A stretch of 64,000 nt of DNA, from NCBI RefSeq assembly GCF_014268505.2, contig NZ_JABWQP020000009.1, forward strand, positions 124,001 through 188,000, written 5' to 3'. Shown here piece by piece: positions 1-8,724 of the stretch. Numbering within the stretch: the first letter of the stretch is position 1; each line of letters begins with the position of its first letter. The notes under the pieces were generated by a model. It did not search any database, was not told where the DNA came from, and was given only the letters and a program-made list of their open reading frames with translations. Made by a program: the position numbers and the translations under genes. This DNA is from Pseudomonas khorasanensis. GTDB taxonomy: Bacteria > Pseudomonadota > Gammaproteobacteria > Pseudomonadales > Pseudomonadaceae.

Positions 1-1962
1 ATCGGTGAAGGTCAGCGCCTGCGCAGCAACCTTCAACAATCAACAATAACCCGTGCGCAGCTGCGCGAGCTGCTGGACGACTCACCGGTTCGACACACCG
101 TCCAAAAAGTCGAAAACCCAGGCTATGCATTGATCAATGAACGGCTGCTGGGGGCGGGCGACGAGCCTAGTCTGGAGGACCGGTTCAAAAGCCTGTATCC
201 GCAGGCCACCCCGGACGATTTCAGGGGATTTGTGCGGGCATCCGGAACGCCTGCTGACGCTTTACGGCTGATCCGGGAGCGAGAGTTGGCGTTCAGAAAT
301 CTGCAGAAGACCCTTGATGACTGGGTGGCAATCGAGCGTGGTGAGTTATCGCCACGGGATCAGCGCTATCACAAGGGGCGTTTTGCCAAAATGCTCAAGC
401 AATGCTGGCAAGCGTCAGAGTCGCCACAGGCGAACGGTTACACACTGAATCTGGATTTTCATTGGTCCAGTGATTTTCTCGAGCATTTGCCCTCACTGGG
501 CGTTGAGTTTCCCCACGTCAGCAAGTTGCAGTTTCGTCATGCTGAACTGCGCTCGGATATCACCAACTTCCTCAGTCACTTCCCTGAATTGAAGGCACTG
601 GACCTGAGCGAAAACGAGCTGATCGCTTTGCCGCGTCTGCACGGCAACCTGCGTGCGCTGGAAACGCTGGATCTGGGCAGCAATCAACTGACGCTGACTG
701 CCGAAAGTGTGGCTGAACTCGCCGGTTTGACCCATTTACAGACATTGCGGCTGGGCACCAATCCGGCGTTGACGCATGCGCCCGATATCAGCGCAATGGC
801 AGAGCTTCAGGTGCTGGATTTGCATGACACCGGGATCACTGAATGGCCGGCGGGTCTGTTCTCTCTGCCTCGGCCCCGGGCTTTCGAGCTCGATCTGCAA
901 GGCAATTTGATCGAGCAGGTCCTTGAAGTAATGGCCGGTTCGGAGCAGGCGCGGTTGATTGCCCGAACCCGTTTGAGTCGCGATCGTCTCTCCGATGAGG
1001 GTCGCGAACTATTTCATGCCTATATGCGCTCGGTGGGTTACGACCCCGCTCGTAGCTATCCGCCAAAGGGCGAGCAGACCAGTGTGCATTGGCTCGAGGG
1101 CGTCACGGGCGAGCCGCGTCAGCGCAAGCAAACCCTGTGGGATGAATTGGAGCACGAGCCTGATTCCCAGGGTTTTTTTGAAGTGCTGGAAAAAGTCGCC
1201 GAATCGGCAGACTACATTGCAGAGGAAGCGCGTCCGGCGCTGACCGAGCGGGTGTGGCGAATGCTGGATGCCGCGACAATGAACACGCCATTGCGTGAAG
1301 AGTTGTTCCGCATGGCCAGTAATCCTGAGTCCTGCGCGGACGCCGGGGCACAGATTTTCAATGAAATGGGGATCAAGGTTCTGATTCATGAAGCTTGGCT
1401 GGCCGGCAGCGCCGAGCAGGTCGAGTTCAGTCTGGTGCGATTGGCGAAGGGCAAATCTCGCCTGGACATGGTCAATGACATTGCCCGCGCCAACATCCAG
1501 ACCCGCCTGGAGGCCGGTGAAACTTTTATTGCACTCGATGAGGACGGCGAACTTACGGGCAGCATTGATGAAGTGGAAGTCTATCTGGCATTTCAGACCG
1601 GGCTGGCCGATAGGCTGGAGTTGCCGTGGCAGTCGCGCGGCATGTTGTTTCGCGGCATCGCTGGAGTCAGTGAGGTGAAGATCGACGAAGCTTATCAAAC
1701 GGTATTGTCACTCGAGGCGGGTGAGGGGGTGGTCAATCGGATGATCGAACAGAAATTCTGGCGCAAGTACCTGAAGGGTAGGTATACGCAGGAGGTTGAA
1801 CGGAATTCGAGAGAGTACAGCGCAAAGGCAGCTGAACTGTTTGATATGCATTTGGCAGGCAGTATCTCAGGAAAAGAGTATGGGGTTGAACTGGTCAGGT
1901 TAGCCGAAGAACGCAAAGCACTGCTGAAAACATTGACGCAAGGTCTGTTGACGAAGGAATAG
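1..1962 (+). CDS. LRR protein with NEL-type E3 ubiquitin ligase domain (5' end outside window)
   Basis: The frame is open from base 1 with no start codon, so this is the C-terminal ~653 residues of a larger protein. Leucine-rich repeats (LDLSENEL, LDLGSNQL, LRLGTNP, LDLHDTGI) fill about window residues 160-310. The rest resembles the NEL domain of IpaH/SspH-type bacterial ubiquitin ligases, in which a Cys in a CxD motif carries ubiquitin; here SCADAG places Cys at 1333-1335 and Asp at 1339-1341. Family knowledge says such proteins act inside eukaryotic host cells after secretion; in Pseudomonas they often have a long N-terminal toxin-like region, which would lie off the left edge. A TTG at 130 could be read as a start but the frame continues upstream. 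Delivery route is unknown. The gene faces the RHS toxin gene across a shared terminator. Confidence 0.8.
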   Translation: MGEGQRLRSNLQQSTITRAQLRELLDDSPVRHTVQKVENPGYALINERLLGAGDEPSLEDRFKSLYPQATPDDFRGFVRASGTPADALRLIRERELAFRNLQKTLDDWVAIERGELSPRDQRYHKGRFAKMLKQCWQASESPQANGYTLNLDFHWSSDFLEHLPSLGVEFPHVSKLQFRHAELRSDITNFLSHFPELKALDLSENELIALPRLHGNLRALETLDLGSNQLTLTAESVAELAGLTHLQTLRLGTNPALTHAPDISAMAELQVLDLHDTGITEWPAGLFSLPRPRAFELDLQGNLIEQVLEVMAGSEQARLIARTRLSRDRLSDEGRELFHAYMRSVGYDPARSYPPKGEQTSVHWLEGVTGEPRQRKQTLWDELEHEPDSQGFFEVLEKVAESADYIAEEARPALTERVWRMLDAATMNTPLREELFRMASNPESCADAGAQIFNEMGIKVLIHEAWLAGSAEQVEFSLVRLAKGKSRLDMVNDIARANIQTRLEAGETFIALDEDGELTGSIDEVEVYLAFQTGLADRLELPWQSRGMLFRGIAGVSEVKIDEAYQTVLSLEAGEGVVNRMIEQKFWRKYLKGRYTQEVERNSREYSAKAAELFDMHLAGSISGKEYGVELVRLAEERKALLKTLTQGLLTKE

Positions 1963-1975
1963 GTGTTTAGCTAAA

Positions 1976-2009
1976 AAAGCCGGCCTGTTGTTTGGAGCAG
2001 GCCGGCTTT
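1976..2009. terminator. Bidirectional intrinsic terminator between NEL and RHS genes
   Basis: A perfect 12-bp inverted repeat (AAAGCCGGCCTG, 10-nt loop, complementary arm) sits in the 54-bp gap between two convergent stops. A runs on the left and T on the right of the stem make it usable from both strands. Confidence 0.85.
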
Positions 2010-2016
2010 AAATCCT

Positions 2017-4761
2017 CTATTTGAATGTTCTCTCAATAGCGCTATGAATCAGGTGTTCTTTCCAATTGGCGTAAGTGAGTACGGTGGAAACATCCGGCTC
2101 CGATATTACGTTGAACGGTTTAACGGTGTTTTCGTGTGTGGCAACCAATAGTCCGTTGCAGTTGTAGCAAGCTGGAAACTCCTTCACGTAGTCAACGTTC
2201 TGTAGTTGGTGGGTTATGATTGATATCTGTGACGGGTCGACTGGAATACCCAATGATGCCTGGAGAACCATTGCAAGGTCGCCTATTTGTACTTCCGCAT
2301 GAGCACCCGGCTCACCGGCACTCACTGGGAACAAGTATCCGCTTGCTTTTTCGTGAGCGGCCTGACGATCTTTGGATTCTTGGCGGCGCTGTGTGAAATT
2401 AGTTTCCTGACGCAAGTCTTTTAGATTTGAAGGTTCAGGCCGTTGGCCACGGCTATTAATGTTGTAAATCTTCACGGCTACTGTTTCATCAGTAAGTCGG
2501 GATTTATAACGACTATCCAATTGTGTTTCGTATTTTTTGGAATCAGTAATTTCGTAGACCCCGAAATCAGAGGGGCCGGCGATACTATGATTGATGTCTC
2601 TGATCACGCGGATGCCATGATCTGTTGAGGTAAGCTCTTTTCCGCGAGATGGGATGTTGATAGTACCCTCGATAATAATTTCGCCGCCTTCGGATGTGGG
2701 GAAAGAGGCTGCCGATATGGCAATGGCGGTTTTATTCTTGTAGCTTTTTGCAAATCTGGCATCAGGGTTCTCCTTTATGTAGGCCGCATGCTTGGCGACT
2801 TTTATATTCCCAAGTGCCTTTCCTGCCTCGTGCTTGGATTGAACACTTGCTTTGGATATGCCCGCCAGTTCTTTAGTCAGGCCCAGTTCGTCAACAAAAC
2901 TCACCGGGTTATTCCCCACCATCGAATACAGGTTCCACCCATCCAGCGCACCCGCCGGATCGGTGCTGAGCCAGCGCTGCAGCCATGGGGCGTAATAACG
3001 TCGCCCGTAATAATAAAGTCCAGTGTCATCCAGTTCCTTGCCCGAATAACGAATGGTCTTGTAGCTGACTTCAAGCTCCGAATTCGCGGCCAGTGAGGCT
3101 GTGCCGCCGAACGGATAATAGTGCTCATGGCTGATCACCCTGGCGCTCTGGTCGAGTTCGATCAGGCTGGAACTCTGACTGTCTACAAGGCAATAACGCA
3201 GTTGATCGTTGACGATTCCTTCCGGGCGGCCAGTTCGCCAGTGCAGGCAGCGGATATTGCCTATCGTCGTCGGCAACGTGATGACATGTAGCTGCTCACC
3301 TGTATCGCGTGTGCGTATCTCCAGCCCTGGCAGGTAACGCACTTGCTGAAAATGAGTCGTGGTGGATCCTTGAGTTTCGTGATGTTTGTAAACACGGGCA
3401 CCACCGCTGTAGCGGTAGGTTTCCTGATCGGGAATCGCCGCTTCGCGCTCGATTAGCGTGACTGAGGTCAATTCATCCAGAACATTCCACTGCAGACCTT
3501 GGCCCGGCAGCAAGGCTTGCAGGTTGCCATGCGCATCGAAGTGGGTGGAGAAGTCCGGCGGCTCGTCACCTTCGCTCCAACGCACCCCACGGTTGCTGTT
3601 CGGGTCAATGAACGTGCGTTGTGTGTAGCCGCCTATTGCTCGGGCATGCACCAGTTCGATCAGGTTGTTTGCGATGTCGTATTGGTAGGTCTGCGTGTAA
3701 TTGAGAAGGTTATGGGGATCGCTTGGTAATGGACGGCCCGGCATATTACTCGGCGGCGGCGCGTCATGACCGGTTGCGCGGGTCAAACGGTACAGCGAGT
3801 CATAGCTGAAGTCGCGCTTGCCATCGATGAACTGATTAGCAAAAAAAACTGATTTGAACGCGTGGTCCACGATACTCACGACGTTTCCGAAATTGTCGTA
3901 AACGTACTGTAGATGTTGGCGCAGTGCCTGGCCCGGTACGCCGGCTTTGATTTTATCCAGGCGACCGCTGGCGGGATCGTAGATCCAGTTGCAGACCACA
4001 CCATTGCGCAGCGTTTGTTCGATTTTCTGGCCTTCGGCGTTGTAGCAGGCTTGTGTAAGGATGTCCTTTTGCGCTTCGTCGCCGTTGATTTTCAGGGCTA
4101 TCCGCTGGAGTTGTCCGGCGACGTTGTAGCTTGAGAATTGCTCATGCAGGGCAGCGTCTTTTTGACTCAGTGCGTTGCTGTTGGCCCCATAGCGCCATTG
4201 TGTGGTGTAGCTGTTGCCATCGAACAGCGTGCGGGTTTCCTCAAAGGGAAGACCACCAAGGCTGAACGAGGCATAGTCCAGTGAGCCCGAAGCTTCGACT
4301 TTGCGCAGTACCTTTCCACGCAGGTTGTTTCCGGGATCTGCATCGCCTTGGCCGTAGGTCAGGGCTTCCAGAGCGGTGTTGTCGTTTAACTTGATACTCA
4401 ACACGCGCAAAAGCCGGTCGTAGTAGTTGCTCCAGCGATTGCCTCGGGCATCCCATCGCCTGACAACCTCCCCAGCCAAACCTGGCAGACTCAGACGCCA
4501 ACCGGAATCAACACTGTCGGTGTGGAGTGCCTGCCCGGCCAGTCCGTGGATGGTCGTCAGATTGGGTTTGGGTGCAGTCCCGAAAAGACGTGGATCCCAA
4601 TGCTCTATCGGCCTGCCAGCGACATCGTAACGTTGCCGGGTGATCAACGACTGTACGGTCGCCCCTGGTACGCTTCGCAAATAGGCAATCTGACGAACGG
4701 GAAGGCCGCGGCCGTCATTCACGCTGACTGAGGGGGTTCGCCAATGTACGGAGATATCCAT
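2017..4761 (-). CDS. RHS-repeat polymorphic toxin with C-terminal deaminase-like domain
   Basis: This 914-residue protein has YD/RHS repeats (such as YDSLYRLTRATG, YSGKELDDTGLYYYGRRYY) ending in the RHS core signature NPVSFVDELGL near residues 617-627. The core normally encapsulates the protein and releases a variable tip. The tip (about 630-914) contains HAE at 821-823 and PACYNC at 863-868, the arrangement of zinc ligands and catalytic Glu in cytidine-deaminase-fold enzymes, including bacterial toxin deaminases acting on nucleic acid or nucleotides. Which deaminase family and substrate cannot be told by eye. No PAAR, membrane or signal segment is seen at the N-terminus. The start at 4761 is backed by AAGGAAATGGG upstream. 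The tip looks poorer in GC than the core, as expected of exchanged toxin ends. No immunity gene follows it. Confidence 0.8.
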   Translation of the reverse strand: MDISVHWRTPSVSVNDGRGLPVRQIAYLRSVPGATVQSLITRQRYDVAGRPIEHWDPRLFGTAPKPNLTTIHGLAGQALHTDSVDSGWRLSLPGLAGEVVRRWDARGNRWSNYYDRLLRVLSIKLNDNTALEALTYGQGDADPGNNLRGKVLRKVEASGSLDYASFSLGGLPFEETRTLFDGNSYTTQWRYGANSNALSQKDAALHEQFSSYNVAGQLQRIALKINGDEAQKDILTQACYNAEGQKIEQTLRNGVVCNWIYDPASGRLDKIKAGVPGQALRQHLQYVYDNFGNVVSIVDHAFKSVFFANQFIDGKRDFSYDSLYRLTRATGHDAPPPSNMPGRPLPSDPHNLLNYTQTYQYDIANNLIELVHARAIGGYTQRTFIDPNSNRGVRWSEGDEPPDFSTHFDAHGNLQALLPGQGLQWNVLDELTSVTLIEREAAIPDQETYRYSGGARVYKHHETQGSTTTHFQQVRYLPGLEIRTRDTGEQLHVITLPTTIGNIRCLHWRTGRPEGIVNDQLRYCLVDSQSSSLIELDQSARVISHEHYYPFGGTASLAANSELEVSYKTIRYSGKELDDTGLYYYGRRYYAPWLQRWLSTDPAGALDGWNLYSMVGNNPVSFVDELGLTKELAGISKASVQSKHEAGKALGNIKVAKHAAYIKENPDARFAKSYKNKTAIAISAASFPTSEGGEIIIEGTINIPSRGKELTSTDHGIRVIRDINHSIAGPSDFGVYEITDSKKYETQLDSRYKSRLTDETVAVKIYNINSRGQRPEPSNLKDLRQETNFTQRRQESKDRQAAHEKASGYLFPVSAGEPGAHAEVQIGDLAMVLQASLGIPVDPSQISIITHQLQNVDYVKEFPACYNCNGLLVATHENTVKPFNVISEPDVSTVLTYANWKEHLIHSAIERTFK

Positions 4762-4832
4762 CCCATTTCCTTCGGAACCAAGCGGCGCAAGGAGGTATAG
4801 GAAAACCTAACAACACTTGCAACGGATGTAAC

Positions 4833-4848
4833 CTGTCAACTCTGACAG
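4833..4848. promoter_or_regulatory. LexA (SOS) box upstream of polB
   Basis: CTGTCAACTCTGACAG fits the LexA operator pattern CTGT-N8-ACAG exactly, and its arms extend to ACCTGTCA/TGACAGGT, an 8-bp perfect inverted repeat. It lies about 94 bp before the polB start and 72 bp before the divergent RHS gene. DNA polymerase II is an SOS gene in E. coli, so control of polB is the natural reading; control of the RHS gene is possible too. Confidence 0.75.
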
Positions 4849-4941
4849 GTGTCACGCTTTTGCCGAGCGCGCTGCGTGCGCCACCCAATTGTCGAATGCC
4901 GCGTAGAATGCCCGACAGTTTCAATTTTCGAGGTCGCAGTG

Positions 4942-7302
4942 GTGGATTTACAGCAAGGCTTCGTCCTGACCCGGCATTGGCGCGATACGCCGGCCGGCAC
5001 CGAAGTCGAGTTCTGGCTGGCGACGGACGCCGGGCCGCGTCGGGTGCGTCTGGCGCATCAGCCATCCGTGGCGTTTATCCCGGCCGAACAGCGGGAAGCG
5101 GCCGAACGTCTGTTGCGTGACGAAAAGAATGTCGAACTGCGCCCGTTGGCTTTGCTGGATTTCGAGCATCGCCCGGTGCTCGGTCTCTATTGCCAGCAGC
5201 ACGGCCAGTTGATGCGCCTGGAAACTGCGCTCAACCGCGCCGGCGTCGATGTTTTTGAAGCCGACGTGCGTCCGCCGGAACGCTACCTGATGGAGCGTTT
5301 CATCACCGCGCCTGTGTTGTTCAGCGGGACGCCGGATGCCGAGGGCGTGTTGCTCAACGCCCATCTGAAACCCGACCCCGGTTACCGGCCGACACTGCGT
5401 CTGGTCTCGCTCGACATCGAAACCACCGAAAACGGCGAACTGTATTCGATTGCGCTGGAAGGCTGCGGCGAACGTCAGGTGTACATGCTCGGCGCCGCGA
5501 ACGGCGATGCCAGCATTGTCGATTTCGACCTGGAGTACTGCGATTCGCGCACGGTCATCCTGAAAAAATTCAACGACTGGTTCGCCCGCCATGACCCGGA
5601 CGCGATCATTGGCTGGAACGTCGTGCAGTTCGATCTGCGCATCCTTCACGAACACGCCCGGCGCCTTGGCGTGCCGTTGAAAATCGGTCGCGGCGGAGAG
5701 GAAATGCAGTGGCGCGAACACGGCAGCCGCAATCACTATTTCGCTTCGGCAGCGGGGCGGTTGATCATCGATGGCATCGAGTCTTTGCGCTCGGCGACCT
5801 GGAGTTTTCCCTCGTTCAGTCTGGAAAACGTCGCGCGGACGCTGCTCGGCGAAGGCAAGGCCATCGACAATCCGTACCAGCGCATGGACGAGATCAACCG
5901 CATGTTCGCCGAAGACAAACCGGCGCTGGCCAAATACAACCTCAAGGACTGCGAGCTGGTCACGCGGATTTTCGCCAAGACCGAGCTGCTGACCTTCTTG
6001 CTCGAGCGCGCCAGCGTCACCGGCCTGCCGGCCGACCGCAGCGGCGGTTCAGTCGCCGCGTTCACGCACTTGTACATGCCGCTGATGCACCGCCAGGGCT
6101 TTGTTGCGCCCAACTTGGGCACCAACCCACCGCAGGCAAGCCCCGGCGGGTTCGTCATGGATTCGCGACCGGGTTTATACGAGTCGGTTCTGGTGCTCGA
6201 TTATAAAAGCCTTTACCCGTCGATCATTCGCACCTTCCTGATTGATCCGGTGGGCTTGATCGAAGGCCTGCTGCATCCGGATGACGCCGACTCCGTGCCG
6301 GGCTTCCGGGGCGCGCGTTTTTCGCGGACCCGGCATTGTTTGCCCTCTATTGTGTCGCGCGTGGCCGAAGGTCGCGAGACCGCCAAGCGCGAGCACAACG
6401 CGCCGCTGTCCCAGGCGCTGAAAATCATCATGAACGCCTTCTACGGCGTGCTCGGTTCCAGCGGTTGCCGTTTCTTCGATACGCGACTGGCCTCGTCGAT
6501 CACCCTGCGTGGTCATGAAATCATGCTGCGCACCCGCCAGTTGATCGAAGAACAGGGCCACGCGGTGATCTACGGCGACACCGACTCAACCTTCGTCTGG
6601 CTGCGCCGGCTGCACGATCAGGAGGAGGCGGCGCAGATCGGCCACGCGCTGGTCAAGCACGTCAATGATTGGTGGCGCGAACATGTCCGCGAGGAATTCG
6701 GGCTGGAAAGCGCGCTGGAATTACAGTTCGAAATTCACTACAAACGCTTTCTGATGCCGACGATTCGCGGTGCGGAAGAGGGCAGCAAGAAGCGCTACGC
6801 CGGCCTCGTCACCCGCGCCGATGGCCGCGAAGAAATGGTCTACAAAGGCCTTGAAACCGTGCGCACCGACTGGTCACTGCTGGCCCGGCAGTTCCAGCAG
6901 GAGCTGTACGAACGGATTTTCCAGCGCCAGCCTTATCAGGATTACGTGCGCGACTACGTGCGCAAGACCCTCGCCGGGGAGTTCGACGATCGACTGGTCT
7001 ACCGCAAACGTCTGCGCCGCACCCTCGACGACTACGAACGCAACGTGCCGCCGCATGTGCGCGCGGCGCGGCTGGCCGATGACTACAACGCACAACACGG
7101 TCGGCCCCGGCAATATCAGAACGGCGGCTGGATCAGCTACGTCATCACGCTGGCCGGCCCCGAGCCAATGGAAGTACGCCGCGCCGCGATCGATTACGAC
7201 CATTACATCACCCGCCAACTGCAGCCGGTGGCGGATGCGATTCTGCCGTTTGTCGACGACGATTTTTCAACCCTGATCGGTGGGCAACTGGGCCTGTTTT
7301 GA
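4942..7302 (+). CDS. polB: DNA polymerase II (family B)
   Basis: This is a B-family repair/translesion polymerase with 3'-5' proofreading. Exonuclease motifs are visible (LDIETTE near residue 158, GWNVVQFDL, YNLKDCEL), then polymerase motif A (DYKSLYPS near 421), motif B (KIIMNAFYGVLG) and motif C (YGDTDS near 544). A GTG at 4942 is chosen because it gives the usual N-terminus MDLQQGFVLTRHW and 786 residues, with GAGG upstream; an upstream in-frame start at 4849 would run through the LexA box region. The LexA-type operator upstream suggests DNA-damage induction. The 3' end overlaps the convergent DUF1810 gene by 36 bp. Confidence 0.95.
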   Translation: MDLQQGFVLTRHWRDTPAGTEVEFWLATDAGPRRVRLAHQPSVAFIPAEQREAAERLLRDEKNVELRPLALLDFEHRPVLGLYCQQHGQLMRLETALNRAGVDVFEADVRPPERYLMERFITAPVLFSGTPDAEGVLLNAHLKPDPGYRPTLRLVSLDIETTENGELYSIALEGCGERQVYMLGAANGDASIVDFDLEYCDSRTVILKKFNDWFARHDPDAIIGWNVVQFDLRILHEHARRLGVPLKIGRGGEEMQWREHGSRNHYFASAAGRLIIDGIESLRSATWSFPSFSLENVARTLLGEGKAIDNPYQRMDEINRMFAEDKPALAKYNLKDCELVTRIFAKTELLTFLLERASVTGLPADRSGGSVAAFTHLYMPLMHRQGFVAPNLGTNPPQASPGGFVMDSRPGLYESVLVLDYKSLYPSIIRTFLIDPVGLIEGLLHPDDADSVPGFRGARFSRTRHCLPSIVSRVAEGRETAKREHNAPLSQALKIIMNAFYGVLGSSGCRFFDTRLASSITLRGHEIMLRTRQLIEEQGHAVIYGDTDSTFVWLRRLHDQEEAAQIGHALVKHVNDWWREHVREEFGLESALELQFEIHYKRFLMPTIRGAEEGSKKRYAGLVTRADGREEMVYKGLETVRTDWSLLARQFQQELYERIFQRQPYQDYVRDYVRKTLAGEFDDRLVYRKRLRRTLDDYERNVPPHVRAARLADDYNAQHGRPRQYQNGGWISYVITLAGPEPMEVRRAAIDYDHYITRQLQPVADAILPFVDDDFSTLIGGQLGLF

Positions 7303-7737
7303 GTCGAGCAGTTGCAGCGTCCACTCATCGGGAATGCTGTGGAAATAGTGCTCCAGCGCCTGGTTGAAGAGGCTGTCTTCGGCGCTGAACTGGGCGAACA
7401 AGGTCATTGAAGAATGGAATTTGAGGTCGTCGGGGTGGCCGAAAATCTCGGCGATCGAGCGCTGTGGCACGTTCAGCACCCACTGCGTGCAGGTGCGTAG
7501 ACGCGCACCGAGCACACCGTGCGCCAGATACGCCTCGGCTTCCTCGGCCGAGCCAATGGCAAAGCGCCGGGCCATTTCGCTGCCGCCCAACCCGGCGAAC
7601 TGAGGAAAGACAAACCACATCCAGTGGCTGCGCTTGCGGCCCGCGACGAGTTCACGCTGGACCCGTTCGAACACCGGGTCCTGAGCCTCGACGAAGCGTT
7701 GCAGGTTGAACGGGTCGTGCAAATCTGTGCTTCTCAT
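7267..7737 (-). CDS. DUF1810 family protein
   Basis: This 156-residue protein shows the DUF1810 pattern: an N-terminal DPFNLQRFVEAQ, then RKRSHWMWFVFPQ and GSEMARRFAI. The family's biochemical role is not established. It lies 24 bp downstream of the aldo/keto reductase gene on the same strand and is probably co-transcribed with it. Its last 36 bp overlap the end of polB in the opposite direction. Confidence 0.85.
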   Translation of the reverse strand: MRSTDLHDPFNLQRFVEAQDPVFERVQRELVAGRKRSHWMWFVFPQFAGLGGSEMARRFAIGSAEEAEAYLAHGVLGARLRTCTQWVLNVPQRSIAEIFGHPDDLKFHSSMTLFAQFSAEDSLFNQALEHYFHSIPDEWTLQLLDSKQAQLPTDQG

Positions 7738-7761
7738 TGCGAAGCCCTCGCAGTCGACAGC

Positions 7762-8583
7762 TCAGACCATGGCCAGCCGCTGCTTGCGTTGAGGCGCTTG
7801 AAATACCTGGTCCAGCGCCGCCAGATCCCCGGCGTCCAGTTGCAGCTGTGCGGCTTGAGCATTGAGTTGCACATGCTCCGGGCGCACAGCCTTGGGAATT
7901 GCAATCACACCATCATTTCGCAGAATCCACGCCAGGGAAATCTGTGCCGGGGTGGCGTTGTGACGGGTGGCGATCTCTTTCAGAACCGGCTCTGCCAGCA
8001 TCGCGCCGCCCTGGCCGATCGGGCAGTAAGCCATGAGTGGCATGCGGTGCTGTTGGCACCACGGCAGCAGATCGAATTCGATGCCGCGCTCTTCGAGGTT
8101 GTACAGAACCTGGTTGGTGGCACAGGCGGGGGAGGCCAGTTCTTCAAGGTCATCGACATCGAAGTTCGACACGCCCCACCGGCCGATCTTGCCGTCCTCG
8201 CGCAAGCGCTCGAAGGCTTCGACCGTTTCCTCCAGCGGGTGCTGACCGCGCCAGTGCAACAGATACAGATCGATGTAATCGGTGTCGAGCCGGCGCAGGC
8301 TGCGCTCGCAGGCTTGCGGGATACCTTTGTGGCTGGCGTTGTGCGGGTAGACCTTGCTGACCAGAAACACCTTGTCGCGCTGACCGGCGATGGCTTCGCC
8401 GACCACGGTCTCGGCGCCGCCCTCGGCGTACATTTCGGCGGTGTCGATCAACGTCATGCCCAGCTCGATGCCCGTGCGCAGCGCGGCCACTTCCCGGTTG
8501 TGCGCCGAGCGATCCTCGCCCATGTTCCAGGTGCCCTGACCGATGACTGGAACCTGCACGCCGGCCAACTCAAGGGTACGCAT
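7762..8583 (-). CDS. Aldo/keto reductase
   Basis: This 273-residue NADPH-dependent reductase has the AKR (TIM-barrel) signatures GTWNMGED, DTAEMYAEGGAE (catalytic Asp and Tyr), FLVSKVYPHN (catalytic Lys) and LLHWRG (active-site His), plus the C-terminal cofactor region IAIPKAVRPEHV. The tetrad Asp-Tyr-Lys-His appears complete. Substrate cannot be predicted. It is the first gene of a likely two-gene unit with the DUF1810 gene. Confidence 0.9.
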   Translation of the reverse strand: MRTLELAGVQVPVIGQGTWNMGEDRSAHNREVAALRTGIELGMTLIDTAEMYAEGGAETVVGEAIAGQRDKVFLVSKVYPHNASHKGIPQACERSLRRLDTDYIDLYLLHWRGQHPLEETVEAFERLREDGKIGRWGVSNFDVDDLEELASPACATNQVLYNLEERGIEFDLLPWCQQHRMPLMAYCPIGQGGAMLAEPVLKEIATRHNATPAQISLAWILRNDGVIAIPKAVRPEHVQLNAQAAQLQLDAGDLAALDQVFQAPQRKQRLAMV

Positions 8584-8674
8584 TCAAACCTCCTGGCTGA
8601 AAGAGTCGATGTCTTTAATGGGCAGCAGGATAGTCAAAGGGTTCCCGGATGAAGAATGTCGGCTTGCTGAAGAA

Positions 8675-8708
8675 CCTGTGGCGAGGGAGCAAGCTCCCTC
8701 GCCACAGG
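8675..8708. repeat. REP-type hairpin (CCTGTGGCGAGGGAGC family)
   Basis: Perfect 16-bp inverted repeat with a 2-nt centre, between the aldo/keto reductase promoter side and the end of the mutarotase gene. The same sequence family recurs at 58493-58589. Confidence 0.85.
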
Positions 8709-8724
8709 GGGCCGCGATGGCGGG

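Noticed and set aside
1009..1698. Minus-strand frame in the NEL gene, considered as an immunity gene
   Set aside because: It lies inside a confident gene and reads as a composition shadow with no independent start signal.
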